Below are positions 1-6,661 of a DNA stretch of 10,133 bases, piece by piece. Source of the stretch: an uncultured Treponema sp. (lineage in GTDB: Bacteria; Spirochaetota; Spirochaetia; Treponematales; Treponemataceae); the NCBI GenBank assembly GCA_937901865.1, contig CALDID010000034.1:1-10133 (forward strand), read 5' to 3'. Every line of letters begins with the position of its first letter. Position 1 is the stretch's first letter. The notes beneath the pieces are model-generated. The model was not told where the DNA came from, did no database searches, and was given only the letters and a program-made list of their open reading frames with translations. Both the position numbers and the translations under genes were made by a program.

Positions 1-9
1 TATCTCATA

Positions 10-918
10 TTATGCAAAAAGCAGATTTTCCTGCGCTCTTTTCACCTCGTAGTTCGTAACCAGCACCTCAACCGTCGAAGAAGGATTTCTGTCAATCGTG
101 TGATAACTTGCGTTCGCATAATCTTTTTTTAGATACGACACACAATACTTTTTTTCAGCTATCCACTCTTTCAGAAAAACATTTTCTTTTCCCTTGTGCT
201 CAATCACATTCGACAGCGCAAAGCGAATTTTTCTCTTGTCCAGTGCGTCCAGAATCTGCAGAAGTTTCTTTTCCTCTGCCTCATTCCAGCCCGTAAAACC
301 GCGCTTGCCGTCGTTATATGTGCCTGTCGAAATCAAATACGGCGGGTCTGCATACACAAAATCATCAACCGAAAGAAACGAAAAATCGAACTCATCAAAA
401 TTGCGCGCGCAAAAAATCGCGTCCGTTTCGTGCAATCGAGCCACAAAATGCAGCAAATTGCTTTTCATACGCTCGTTAAACGAACTGCGCTCCTTGCCGA
501 ACGGATTATTGAACTCGTGCGCATTGTTGAAGCGAATCTGATGATTAAAAGAAAACGCCGACAGCACAAACAAATCGAGCGGATTTTTTTCCGTGTTATA
601 TGCGTGCCGCAACTGCAAAAACCCTTCTTTGTTCGTCATCGAAAGCGCAAAATGCTCGATGCGGTTTTCAATGTGCCGTATGATTTCTTCTTCGCTTTTC
701 GCTTTGAACTGCTCGTACAAATCTATCAAAAACGAAAGATTATCATTAAAAATAATTTTCCGCGCATTCACATTTATGCCCACATTGCACCCGCCGCAAA
801 ACAAATCCACGAACGTGCCGATATTGTCGGGAAACAGCGGCAACATCTGCTCCAAGAGCTTATATTTTCCGCCCACATAATTCATCGGGGAAGCAATGAT
901 TGATTGTTTCATTCTCAT
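10..918 (-). CDS. D12-class adenine-N6 DNA methyltransferase (Dam-like)
   Basis: Predicted to transfer a methyl group from S-adenosylmethionine to adenine N6 in a short DNA site; the target site cannot be read from sequence. The 302-aa protein has the D12 family order: NYVGGKYK near residues 13-20, the SAM-binding motif FVDLFCGG at 36-43, and the catalytic DPPY at 191-194. Length fits a stand-alone Dam/DpnM-type enzyme. The frame stays open for 99 more codons upstream, but those run through a 42-bp tandem repeat and look like no protein family. I chose the ATG at 918 because a TATACT box ends exactly six bases before it, the leaderless spacing shared with three other genes here. The ATG at 912 is an alternative. 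No restriction endonuclease is next to it within the window, so it is an orphan or its partner lies left of base 1. Confidence 0.88.
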   Translation of the reverse strand: MRMKQSIIASPMNYVGGKYKLLEQMLPLFPDNIGTFVDLFCGGCNVGINVNARKIIFNDNLSFLIDLYEQFKAKSEEEIIRHIENRIEHFALSMTNKEGFLQLRHAYNTEKNPLDLFVLSAFSFNHQIRFNNAHEFNNPFGKERSSFNERMKSNLLHFVARLHETDAIFCARNFDEFDFSFLSVDDFVYADPPYLISTGTYNDGKRGFTGWNEAEEKKLLQILDALDKRKIRFALSNVIEHKGKENVFLKEWIAEKKYCVSYLKKDYANASYHTIDRNPSSTVEVLVTNYEVKRAQENLLFA

Positions 919-953
919 ACGTACAGTATACCACACTCCACCGCCATTTTCTA
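919..953 (-). promoter_or_regulatory. Promoter of the DNA methyltransferase, leaderless geometry
   Basis: On the minus strand, TAGAAA (953-948, 4 of 6 matches to TTGACA) is followed by a 17-base spacer and TATACT (930-925). Six bases (GTACGT) then lead to the ATG at 918. With standard spacing, transcription would begin at the A of the ATG. There is no purine-rich ribosome binding site before this start. Confidence 0.6.
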
Positions 954-982
954 TAATCCCGCCCTTTCGCCGCCCCCGCTTC

Positions 983-1206
983 AAAATGGAAATGGGCACT
1001 CTCACCTTTGTTTTTAGGCGTGGCAAAATGGAAATTGCTACTTTCACATTTGTTTCTAGGCGTGGCAAAATGGAAATTGCTACTTTCACTTGTGTTTCTG
1101 GGCGTGGCAAATTGGAAATTGCTACTTTCACATTTGTTTCTGGGCGTGGCAAAATGGAAATTGCTACTTTCATCTTTGTTTCTAGGCGTGGCAAAATGGA
1201 AATGGT
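983..1206. repeat. 42-bp tandem repeat array, 5 full units plus a partial one
   Basis: Units begin at 983, 1025, 1067, 1109 and 1151, with a partial unit from 1193. Each starts AAAATGGAAATTGC and ends GGCGTGGC, with no gaps. Inner units are nearly identical. The first and the partial last unit differ most (AAATGG in place of AAATTG), as expected when arrays expand and contract from the middle. Differences among inner units cluster around unit positions 23-26. Because 42 is a multiple of three, several frames stay open through the array on both strands; I treat these as artefacts. 42 bp is also close to four helical turns, so any bend or protein site would repeat on one face. The array lies just upstream of the methyltransferase promoter, in a 412-base stretch without genes (919-1330). 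Confidence 0.9.
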
Positions 1207-1278
1207 CAAAAACAAACGTGCGGCGGTTCATTTCCAAAATACCTTTTATAAAAGCAAGAATTATGCTACTATCTTTTT

Positions 1279-1308
1279 TTGACAAGGGGCTTAAGCCCCT
1301 TGATACAG
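1279..1308 (+). promoter_or_regulatory. Promoter with palindromic operator in its spacer (DUF6261-rlmK operon)
   Basis: A perfect TTGACA (1279-1284) is followed 17 bases later by a weak -10, GATACA (1302-1307). The perfect 20-bp palindrome CAAGGGGCTTAAGCCCCTTG (1283-1302) fills almost the whole spacer. Predicted transcription start is near 1314, giving a leader of about 17 bases that holds the AGGAG used by the gene at 1331. The palindrome is preceded by seven T residues and is not followed by a T run on either strand, so it does not look like an intrinsic terminator; a repressor site is the better reading. Confidence 0.5.
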
Positions 1309-1330
1309 AAAGTTTACACAGGAGATGTTT

Positions 1331-2041
1331 ATGATTACAGGAACAGTTGACACCAAAATTTTGAATGCGGAGGCGATTACGCTCGCGGCGCGATTGCTCG
1401 ATTTTTACACACCGCTTGCCGAAAAGCTCGGCGACAAAAGCGCGGCGGCATTTTACGGCGAGCTTAAAACTGCGACCGACGACGCGAGTGCCGCCACAAA
1501 TCAGGACAAAAACACCGAGGGACTTGAAAAAGCCGACGCGGTGAGAGATGAGGCGTGGAAGACCGTCGGCAAAGTGCTCGAGGGCTATTCGTACAGCGTG
1601 ATTGCAGAGCTTCGCTCTCACGGACAGCCGCTGTTTGCCGCGTTCGACAAGTACGGCTATGGGGTCGCGCGCCTTAATCTGCTGAGTGAAACCGCGAAAA
1701 TCAACAGCTTCAAAGGCGATGTGTCCACTCCCGAAATGACGGCGCACGCAAAGGCTTTAGCAGGAGCGGCGGAGGCGTTGGACGCGCTTTTTGCCGCAAA
1801 CGACAATCTTGAAGCGATAAACAAGCGCAACACTCAAATCAGCAAGGACGCGAAAGGCAAGAAAAACGCAACCGACCTCAAAAAAGACATCGTGTCTATC
1901 ATCAATTCAAAAATCCTGCCGTTCCTCACGCTCACTTCTCAGACCGTCGGCGGCGATTACGCGGAACTGAACGCGCTTACGAGTGCCGAAATCGCAAAGG
2001 TGAACGCCCTCATCGCCGCGCGCCGCAAAGCCACGAAGTAA
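1331..2041 (+). CDS. DUF6261-like protein of unknown function
   Basis: A 236-aa, alanine- and lysine-rich, predicted all-helical soluble protein with no signal peptide or membrane segment. Its layout resembles DUF6261 proteins: an N-terminal helical part, then the RDEAWK segment, a YGYGVARLN segment and a lysine-rich C-terminus. This is from memory of the family and is not certain. No catalytic motif is visible and the role is unknown. The ATG at 1331 is chosen over the in-frame ATG at 1325 because AGGAG (1320-1324) touches 1325 but lies six bases before 1331. The next gene, an rRNA methyltransferase, starts 17 bases after the stop with its own GGAG, so the two are probably co-transcribed from the promoter at 1279. 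Confidence 0.75.
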   Translation: MITGTVDTKILNAEAITLAARLLDFYTPLAEKLGDKSAAAFYGELKTATDDASAATNQDKNTEGLEKADAVRDEAWKTVGKVLEGYSYSVIAELRSHGQPLFAAFDKYGYGVARLNLLSETAKINSFKGDVSTPEMTAHAKALAGAAEALDALFAANDNLEAINKRNTQISKDAKGKKNATDLKKDIVSIINSKILPFLTLTSQTVGGDYAELNALTSAEIAKVNALIAARRKATK

Positions 2042-2058
2042 AAAAGGAGCAAAGACCG

Positions 2059-3204
2059 ATGGAGAGCACTGATAAAACGGCGTACCAAGCCGAGATTTTT
2101 CAGAATCGATTGCAAAAACAATACAGGACGCTCAAAAAATGGGCAAAAAAAGAGCATATCACCGCCTACCGTGTCTACGACCGCGATATTCCAGAAGTGC
2201 CGCTCGCCGTGGATTTCTACGAGCTTTTGCCCTCTGACATTTCGAGCGCGAAAGAGGCGATTTTGTTTTTGGCGCGGCAGGCAGAATTATTGGCTTCGGG
2301 CGACAAGGCTGCGGCGGACGATGTGAAGTCGCGGCGATATGTGCATATTGCGTTGTACGAGCGACCGTACGAGAAGGACGAAGCGGAAGAGGCGAAGTGG
2401 CTTGATGCGATGGCGAGCGCGGCGGCTCTCGTTTTCGGGATTGACAGAAAAAACGTCATCACGAAGACGCGAAAACACTTGGAGGGCGCGAAAGACGGGC
2501 GCGGGCGAGCCGAGCAGTACGAGAAAATAGACGCGGCGAAAATCACTGGTACGGTCGCGGAGCAAGGCGAGCTGTTCGAGGTGAACTTGACGGAGTATCT
2601 CGACACGGGGTTGTTTTTTGACCACCGACCGCTTAGAAAAACAGTTCGCGATGAGTGCGCAAAGAAGAGCGTGCTGAATCTGTTTTGCTACACGGGGAGT
2701 TTTTCACTTTATGCGGCAGAGGGCAAGGCGCGGAGGGTGGAAAGCGTGGATATGTCGAACACATATCTTGAGTGGGCTAGGCGCAATTTTTTGCTCAACG
2801 GCTTTGATGTGCGCTCAGGCAGCGAAAAATATGTGTTTACGAGAAGCGATGTTATCGGCTTTTTGAATCAGAAATCGGCGGAGGCGGCGACGGCGGAAAA
2901 TCGCTATGACCTCATCATTCTTGACCCGCCGACGTTCAGCAACAGCAAGAAGATGAGCCGCACGCTGGACATCAATCGCGATTGGGCGACGTTGGTGAAT
3001 AAGTGCATTGCGCTGTTGAATGCGGGCGGCACGCTGTATTTTTCTACGAACAGCCGCCGCATTGCGTTCGATGAGGGCGCGCTTATCGCTCCGTCTTCTC
3101 TGACGCTTGAGGCACAGGACATCACGGCGCGCACAATTCCCGAAGATTATCGCAATGCGAAAATCCACCGCTGCTGGAAAATTAGCGCACGAGCCATTCA
3201 GTGA
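2059..3204 (+). CDS. rlmK: 23S rRNA guanine methyltransferase, RlmK-type (stand-alone)
   Basis: SAM-dependent methyltransferase that would modify a guanine in 23S rRNA; the E. coli RlmK half of the fused RlmKL makes m7G2069. The 381-aa protein follows that half throughout: an N-terminal NRLQK...KKWAK segment with a VYDRDIPE motif, VNLTEYLDTGLFFDHR at 175-190, the SAM-binding VLNLFCYTG at 205-213, SVDMSNTYLEWA soon after, and the catalytic-loop DPPTFSNSK at 289-297. The THUMP and RlmL half present in E. coli is absent, so this is the split form known in several phyla. GGAG at 2046-2049 precedes the ATG by nine bases. It shares an operon with the DUF6261-like gene. Its last 23 bases overlap the end of the convergent ATPase gene. 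Confidence 0.85.
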   Translation: MESTDKTAYQAEIFQNRLQKQYRTLKKWAKKEHITAYRVYDRDIPEVPLAVDFYELLPSDISSAKEAILFLARQAELLASGDKAAADDVKSRRYVHIALYERPYEKDEAEEAKWLDAMASAAALVFGIDRKNVITKTRKHLEGAKDGRGRAEQYEKIDAAKITGTVAEQGELFEVNLTEYLDTGLFFDHRPLRKTVRDECAKKSVLNLFCYTGSFSLYAAEGKARRVESVDMSNTYLEWARRNFLLNGFDVRSGSEKYVFTRSDVIGFLNQKSAEAATAENRYDLIILDPPTFSNSKKMSRTLDINRDWATLVNKCIALLNAGGTLYFSTNSRRIAFDEGALIAPSSLTLEAQDITARTIPEDYRNAKIHRCWKISARAIQ

Positions 3205-4741
3205 GCGTTTTCTCTTCGCTTGAGAACACCGCGCCGATTTTCACGAGTTTTCGGCAGTCGGCTGCGTACGGCGTTGCGTAGCCTGCTTCCTCGATTTGAG
3301 AAAGTGCACTCTCCGCCGTGCCGTCGCGCTTGAACTCGAAGATATACACATATTCTTCGGTTTCAACAATGCAATCGGCGCGCCCTTTTGCGCTGTGCTG
3401 TTCGACTTTCACGAATTGTCCGAGCAAAAGGAATGTGAGATACACGACGTTCTGAAAATCCCGCTCAAGCACGCTGTCGCTCGGCTTTGCGGCATACGGC
3501 AGGGCAGCGAACAGCGAGATAAAGCGGTCGCGAAGGCTGTCGGTGTTGCCTGTTTTGATGTCTCGACCGAAATTGCGCACGTCAAGCGGCTTTTCACGGT
3601 TGAGATACACAGGCGTTAAACTCTGCATAAAGCCGTATTTCACCTCTTCATTCGGAAATCCTAAAACAAAACTGTCAAAATCCTCGTCGTATCTTTTGAG
3701 GGTGAGATAGCCAGACTGATAGAGCAGCGGCACAACATCGGGATTGTCTGGGCGGTAGTCCGAGATTTCGTCCTCGCTTGCGTACAGGCTGCCGTCAGAG
3801 AATTGCTGCGGATTAAAGCCCATTTCGTTAAGCCGTTTGACCAAAAATGTCGGCGTGCCAGTACCGAACCAGTATTTGCCGAAGTCAAGTTTGCTGAACG
3901 CATTTATCAAGCTGAACGGATTATAGATGTTCACCGAGTTTTTTGTAAAATGATAGCCGTCGTAAAATCGCTTGAGTTTTGCGATGCATTCATCTCTCGT
4001 CATTTTGTTCGCCTGCGCCATCGCGTCGATTTCGGGGGAAAACGTCGATTCAAGTTCGTCCTGCGTGATTCCGCAGATTTCGGCATATTGCGGGTGCATA
4101 GAAATGTCTTGCAGTTGATTGAGGTCGCTGAAAATGCTCACCTTGCTGAACTTCGTAACGCCCGTGAACAGCACAAAGCGCAAATAACCGTCGCAGTCTT
4201 TGAGCGTAGCGAAAAATCCTTTGTATAAAGCCCTGTTTGCTTCGTCTATCTCTTTGCTTCCGCCGATGTTTTTCAAAAGCGGATTGTCGTATTCGTCCAC
4301 CAAAACCACGACTTTGCGTCCCGTCTTTTCCGCAGCATTTTTGAGTGCCATCTCAAAACGGACAGAGAGCGAACCTGTAACGCTCGGCAAGCCGTACGTT
4401 TTTTCAAACTCGTTTAGCGTGTTGTTCAGTCTATCTTTCAATCCGTCAACTTGAGTGAACTCGCCGCCTGCAAGGGAAAACTTCAAAACGGGGTACGAAA
4501 TCCACTCTGTTTCGAGTTTTTCTATCGCAAGACCGCGGAACAGCTCTTTTTTGCCCTTGAAATAGGCTTCGAGCGTCGTGATTAAAAGGCTTTTGCCGAA
4601 TCGGCGCGGTCGGCTCAAAAAATACGGTGATGAAGTCCGAGTCAAATGGTAAATAACAGCGGTTTTGTCCACATACACATATTCGTCTTCACGGAGTTTT
4701 GTAAAATCCTGTATGCCAATCGGCATTTTTCGCGTGTTCAT
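3182..4741 (-). CDS. AAA ATPase with C-terminal PD-(D/E)XK nuclease domain (PF09820/PF08011 type)
   Basis: A 519-aa protein of a family often present in many copies in Bacteroidota and Treponema genomes; its cellular role is not established. The N-terminal PIGIQDFTKLR and YVDKT lead to the family's Walker A variant RPRRFGKS (44-51) and Walker B VVVLVDEYD (144-152). A GVTKFSKVSIFSDLNQLQDIS segment and YDGYHF follow. The C-terminus carries a PD-(D/E)XK nuclease core: D456 in GRAD and E469-x-K471 in FEFK, so both ATPase and nuclease residues look intact. The frame is open 16 codons upstream, but the ATG at 4741 is preferred: TATAAT ends exactly six bases before it and the upstream residues are not family-like. 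There is no ribosome binding site, consistent with leaderless translation. It runs convergent to rlmK and the two stops overlap by 23 bases. Confidence 0.9.
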   Translation of the reverse strand: MNTRKMPIGIQDFTKLREDEYVYVDKTAVIYHLTRTSSPYFLSRPRRFGKSLLITTLEAYFKGKKELFRGLAIEKLETEWISYPVLKFSLAGGEFTQVDGLKDRLNNTLNEFEKTYGLPSVTGSLSVRFEMALKNAAEKTGRKVVVLVDEYDNPLLKNIGGSKEIDEANRALYKGFFATLKDCDGYLRFVLFTGVTKFSKVSIFSDLNQLQDISMHPQYAEICGITQDELESTFSPEIDAMAQANKMTRDECIAKLKRFYDGYHFTKNSVNIYNPFSLINAFSKLDFGKYWFGTGTPTFLVKRLNEMGFNPQQFSDGSLYASEDEISDYRPDNPDVVPLLYQSGYLTLKRYDEDFDSFVLGFPNEEVKYGFMQSLTPVYLNREKPLDVRNFGRDIKTGNTDSLRDRFISLFAALPYAAKPSDSVLERDFQNVVYLTFLLLGQFVKVEQHSAKGRADCIVETEEYVYIFEFKRDGTAESALSQIEEAGYATPYAADCRKLVKIGAVFSSEEKTLTEWLVR

Positions 4742-4776
4742 AGCAATATTATACCACATCCGCCGCCCGCTTGCAA
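4742..4776 (-). promoter_or_regulatory. Promoter of the AAA ATPase/nuclease gene, leaderless geometry
   Basis: On the minus strand, TTGCAA (4776-4771, 4 of 6 matches), a 17-base spacer, TATAAT (4753-4748), then ATTGCT and the ATG at 4741. The sequence TGTGGTATA before this start also occurs before the methyltransferase start at 918. Confidence 0.7.
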
Positions 4777-4794
4777 AGGCAGAAAACAACGCAG

Positions 4795-4907
4795 TTACTT
4801 TTTCTCTTTGCCACTAGCCACCACCGCAGTTGCTATCGCAGCAGTACTTACAATAGCCACTGCGACCGCCGCTTCCACTTGAGCAGATTTCTTTTTACCA
4901 TACTTAA
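4795..4907 (-). other. Out-of-frame C-terminal tail of the LRAT-type protein (frameshift remnant)
   Basis: After the NNCEHFAHW motif the frame in use gives an arginine- and lysine-rich end stopping at 4848. The -1 frame instead reads KYGKKKSAQV followed by a hydrophobic helix (EAAVAVAIVSTAAIATAVVA) and a basic end, stopping with TAA at 4797-4795. Bacterial LRAT-type proteins commonly continue after NCEHF with a tryptophan, a short G-x-x-x-S-x-Q motif and a hydrophobic segment, so this displaced reading is almost certainly the original C-terminus. One base restored within TTAAG (4907-4903) would join the two parts. Confidence 0.75.
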
Positions 4908-5231
4908 CCAGTGCGCAAAATGCTCGCAGTTATTAAAGACCAGACTATATTCTCCTTTCTGCCTGCCAACTTCGCCTTTTGCCCTTGCGATAACTTCCGC
5001 CACCGAAAACGAGCCGCTGACTTCTTTTTCAACAAACAGCTCGTCGCCTTTCAAGAAGTTTTCTATTGTAGTTTCTTGAATAAACGCCTCTTTTGCATTG
5101 GTTTCATAGCCTTTTTTCGCCGCAAAATGCACCACTCGCCCGCCACCAATATACACGCCATAATGCTTATACAGCGGTCGTTTCGTGTAAATCACAGAGC
5201 CAAGAGGAATATCGTCAGCTACATTTTTCAT
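4848..5231 (-). CDS. LRAT-domain (NlpC/P60-like, permuted papain fold) protein, C-terminus frameshifted
   Basis: LRAT-family enzymes use a Cys-His pair as acyltransferases or thiol hydrolases on lipids or peptides; this substrate is unknown. Counting from the ATG at 5231, the protein shows LGSVIY, YKHYGVYIGGG and VVHF, placing H23 and H35 twelve residues apart as in LRAT, and NNCEHF at 100-105 with catalytic C102. The frame is open back to 5318, but residues before 5231 overlap the DUF1232 gene and do not look family-like. The chosen start overlaps that gene's last 17 bases and has no convincing ribosome binding site, so translational coupling is likely. ATGs at 5276 and 5279 are alternatives. 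The C-terminus is displaced by a one-base deletion after FAHW, losing a membrane-anchor-like tail but leaving the catalytic residues. It is the last gene of a four-gene operon. Confidence 0.8.
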   Translation of the reverse strand: MKNVADDIPLGSVIYTKRPLYKHYGVYIGGGRVVHFAAKKGYETNAKEAFIQETTIENFLKGDELFVEKEVSGSFSVAEVIARAKGEVGRQKGEYSLVFNNCEHFAHWLSMVKRNLLKWKRRSQWLL

Positions 5232-5637
5232 TTGATAAACTATTTTGCCTTTCGCCACAGTCTGACTTGTCCACATCATTGTGAACAACACCCAAACACG
5301 CCGCAACCATCGTAGCATCGTCTGTCAAGCCCAAAACTGGTATAAAATCGGGAATGATGTCAATCGGGCTAAACACATAGGCAAGAGTTGCAAGAATCAT
5401 CGCAATCGACGCAACAGGAATCTCGGTATATTCTTTTTTGTAATATGCCTTTATCATCGCAAGCAAATCGCCAATATCCGTCGAAAACTTCTTTAGCGCG
5501 CCAGTTAGCGATTTTTGTTTTATATCATCTTCGTGGTTCAAGACAGTATCTCTGTCTTCATCGCTGGCTGCCCGTTGATTTTTTATTCTCTCGAACTCTT
5601 TCCTAACTCTTTCTTCATCTTCATCACTCATATCCAT
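5215..5637 (-). CDS. DUF1232 (YkvA-family) membrane protein
   Basis: A 140-aa protein. Residues 1-50 are charged, strongly acidic at the start and probably helical. Residues 73-113 form the DUF1232 domain, a short helical hairpin that likely enters the membrane, with the family signature SPIDIIPDFIPVLGLTDDA at 90-108. The biochemical role of the family is unknown. The last 20 residues (after VDKSDC) do not resemble other members and lie over the start of the LRAT-type gene, so the gene end may have been remodelled. The ATG at 5637 has only a modest AAGAGAAG upstream; a second in-frame ATG is at 5631. It starts 18 bases after the preceding stop, so it belongs to the same operon. Pairing a membrane DUF1232 protein with a lipid-type thiol enzyme suggests work at the membrane (inference). 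Confidence 0.8.
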   Translation of the reverse strand: MDMSDEDEERVRKEFERIKNQRAASDEDRDTVLNHEDDIKQKSLTGALKKFSTDIGDLLAMIKAYYKKEYTEIPVASIAMILATLAYVFSPIDIIPDFIPVLGLTDDATMVAACLGVVHNDVDKSDCGERQNSLSNEKCS

Positions 5638-5655
5638 TTTCGTACTTCTCTTGTA

Positions 5656-6459
5656 CTATCGTGAAAAAAGTAATTTCATTACAGGATTATAAAAATACTC
5701 CTCGTCGCTCTTTCTGCTAGAAAAATGAAACAAATCTATGAGCTTTATCGTCTTTTTGCCAAGTCGGTAATCATATAGACAAGCCGCATTATTTTGAAGC
5801 CCAATTCCTTCCGAAAACAGTTTTTCAGGAAATGCCGCATTTATTAGCTCTTTCTTTATTTCCCCGTTCCACAGATTCGCCGTAATAATGACCGTCGGCG
5901 ACAAAAGCTCGATTTCTTCCATCACAAAATTGCGCTTATCTAGCTCCGAATCTTCGAGAAATCGGTTTATTAGCTCATAATCCGCACTTGCACCATCATC
6001 ACAATCGTTTGAATATTTAGAAATATTCATTATCGCAAAGCCAAAATCATTGGAATCTAGCATTTGTGCAAGAATATCATTCGCATTAGGAATCTCTTCA
6101 AACTTGTATTTACCGTTATGCTTTATTCCATACGTTATATACAAAAGCCACCGCCAATACAACGAAGCAGAAGGCTCTAAGTCTTTAAAACTTTTCAAAT
6201 CAGACTCAATTCTGTCCTCACCAGAAATACACCGAGATTCACGACCTATGAACAAAACTCTTTTCTTTGCGGAAAAATATCCAGGAAAAAAGCCGTCAGT
6301 ATTGAAATAATCCTTGCTATCATAAGCCTCTCCGTCATCACGAAAGACGATTTTTTCTTTCTTGCTTATGACCTTTTTCCAATCATTCATAAGAGCAATG
6401 AGTTCTTTTCTCTTTTGCCTTTCAAACTCATCTGTAAAATACGATTTCAAAACATTCAC
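5656..6459 (-). CDS. Uncharacterised 267-aa protein, possibly uracil-DNA-glycosylase-like fold
   Basis: I do not recognise a named family. The first strand of a Rossmann-like core, RVLFIGRES (67-75), the later FAIMNISKYSND (141-152) and IELLSPTVIITANLWNG (183-199) follow the strand order of uracil-DNA-glycosylase-superfamily proteins. The classic catalytic GEAPG motif is not clear, so this is tentative. An N-terminal helical segment (10-35) is rich in K, R and E. There is no signal peptide. Translation starts at a GTG at 6459, with GAGGAA five bases upstream. That GTG overlaps the TGA of a 22-aa ORF, so the two are translationally coupled. The downstream DUF1232 gene begins 18 bases after this stop. 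Base composition is AT-rich compared with the genes at 1331-4741. Confidence 0.7.
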   Translation of the reverse strand: MNVLKSYFTDEFERQKRKELIALMNDWKKVISKKEKIVFRDDGEAYDSKDYFNTDGFFPGYFSAKKRVLFIGRESRCISGEDRIESDLKSFKDLEPSASLYWRWLLYITYGIKHNGKYKFEEIPNANDILAQMLDSNDFGFAIMNISKYSNDCDDGASADYELINRFLEDSELDKRNFVMEEIELLSPTVIITANLWNGEIKKELINAAFPEKLFSEGIGLQNNAACLYDYRLGKKTIKLIDLFHFSSRKSDEEYFYNPVMKLLFSR

Positions 6460-6524
6460 TTTTGTTCCTCACTTGCGACATCTGTGTCATCTTTAGATTT
6501 CAGCATTTCTTCATTCTCATTCAT
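6456..6524 (-). CDS. 22-aa acidic small ORF, coupled to the next gene
   Basis: The ATG at 6524 is preceded by a perfect AGGAGG seven bases upstream, the strongest ribosome binding site in this operon. The peptide begins MNENEEMLKSK and ends ASEEQK: hydrophilic, no membrane segment, no recognised family. Its TGA shares bases with the GTG start of the next gene (GTGA), a classic stop-start overlap. It may be a real small protein or a device that delivers ribosomes to the weaker GTG start. Confidence 0.6.
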   Translation of the reverse strand: MNENEEMLKSKDDTDVASEEQK

Positions 6525-6630
6525 TTAGAATCCTCCTATCTGCCCAACTGACTTAGCAAACTGCACTTCGACTACCAACATATCACACCCCGCCGTCGAT
6601 ACATATCTTATACATACCAAGCAAAGCGGG

Positions 6631-6660
6631 ATTATATTTTTACCATGCTGCACAATGCAA
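6631..6660 (-). promoter_or_regulatory. Probable promoter of the small ORF-DUF1232-LRAT operon
   Basis: On the minus strand, TATAAT (6636-6631) lies 18 bases after TTGCAT (6660-6655, 3 of 6 matches). Transcription would start near 6624, leaving a leader of about 100 bases before the ATG at 6524. The promoter sits directly behind the stop of the 135-aa gene. No intrinsic terminator is visible between the two operons, so read-through is possible. The 5-base inverted repeat CCCGC/GCGGG in the leader is too short and too far apart to call a structure. Confidence 0.45.
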
Positions 6661-6661
6661 T

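Noticed and set aside
983..1206. CRISPR array
   Set aside because: Units are directly adjacent with no unique spacers, and no cas genes are present.
919..1215. N-terminal extension of the methyltransferase through the 42-bp repeats
   Set aside because: The extra codons are a repeat translated in frame; the promoter box at 925-930 lies inside this stretch, and family similarity begins only after 918.
1273..1302. Intrinsic terminator formed by the 20-bp palindrome
   Set aside because: T residues precede the palindrome on the plus strand and A residues follow it on the minus strand, the wrong order for a terminator on either strand.
896..1747. Open frames on both strands across the repeat array and into the DUF6261-like gene
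   Set aside because: A 42-bp period is divisible by three, so several frames stay open by arithmetic. None has a ribosome binding site or family-like sequence.
4895..4900. Programmed -1 frameshift site in the LRAT-type gene
   Set aside because: In the frame used the codons are AAA AGA, not the AAA AAG of a standard slippery heptamer, and no downstream stem-loop is evident. A one-base deletion is simpler.
5232..5318. Longer N-terminus of the LRAT-type protein starting at 5318
   Set aside because: These codons overlap the conserved DUF1232 frame, have no ribosome binding site and are not family-like.
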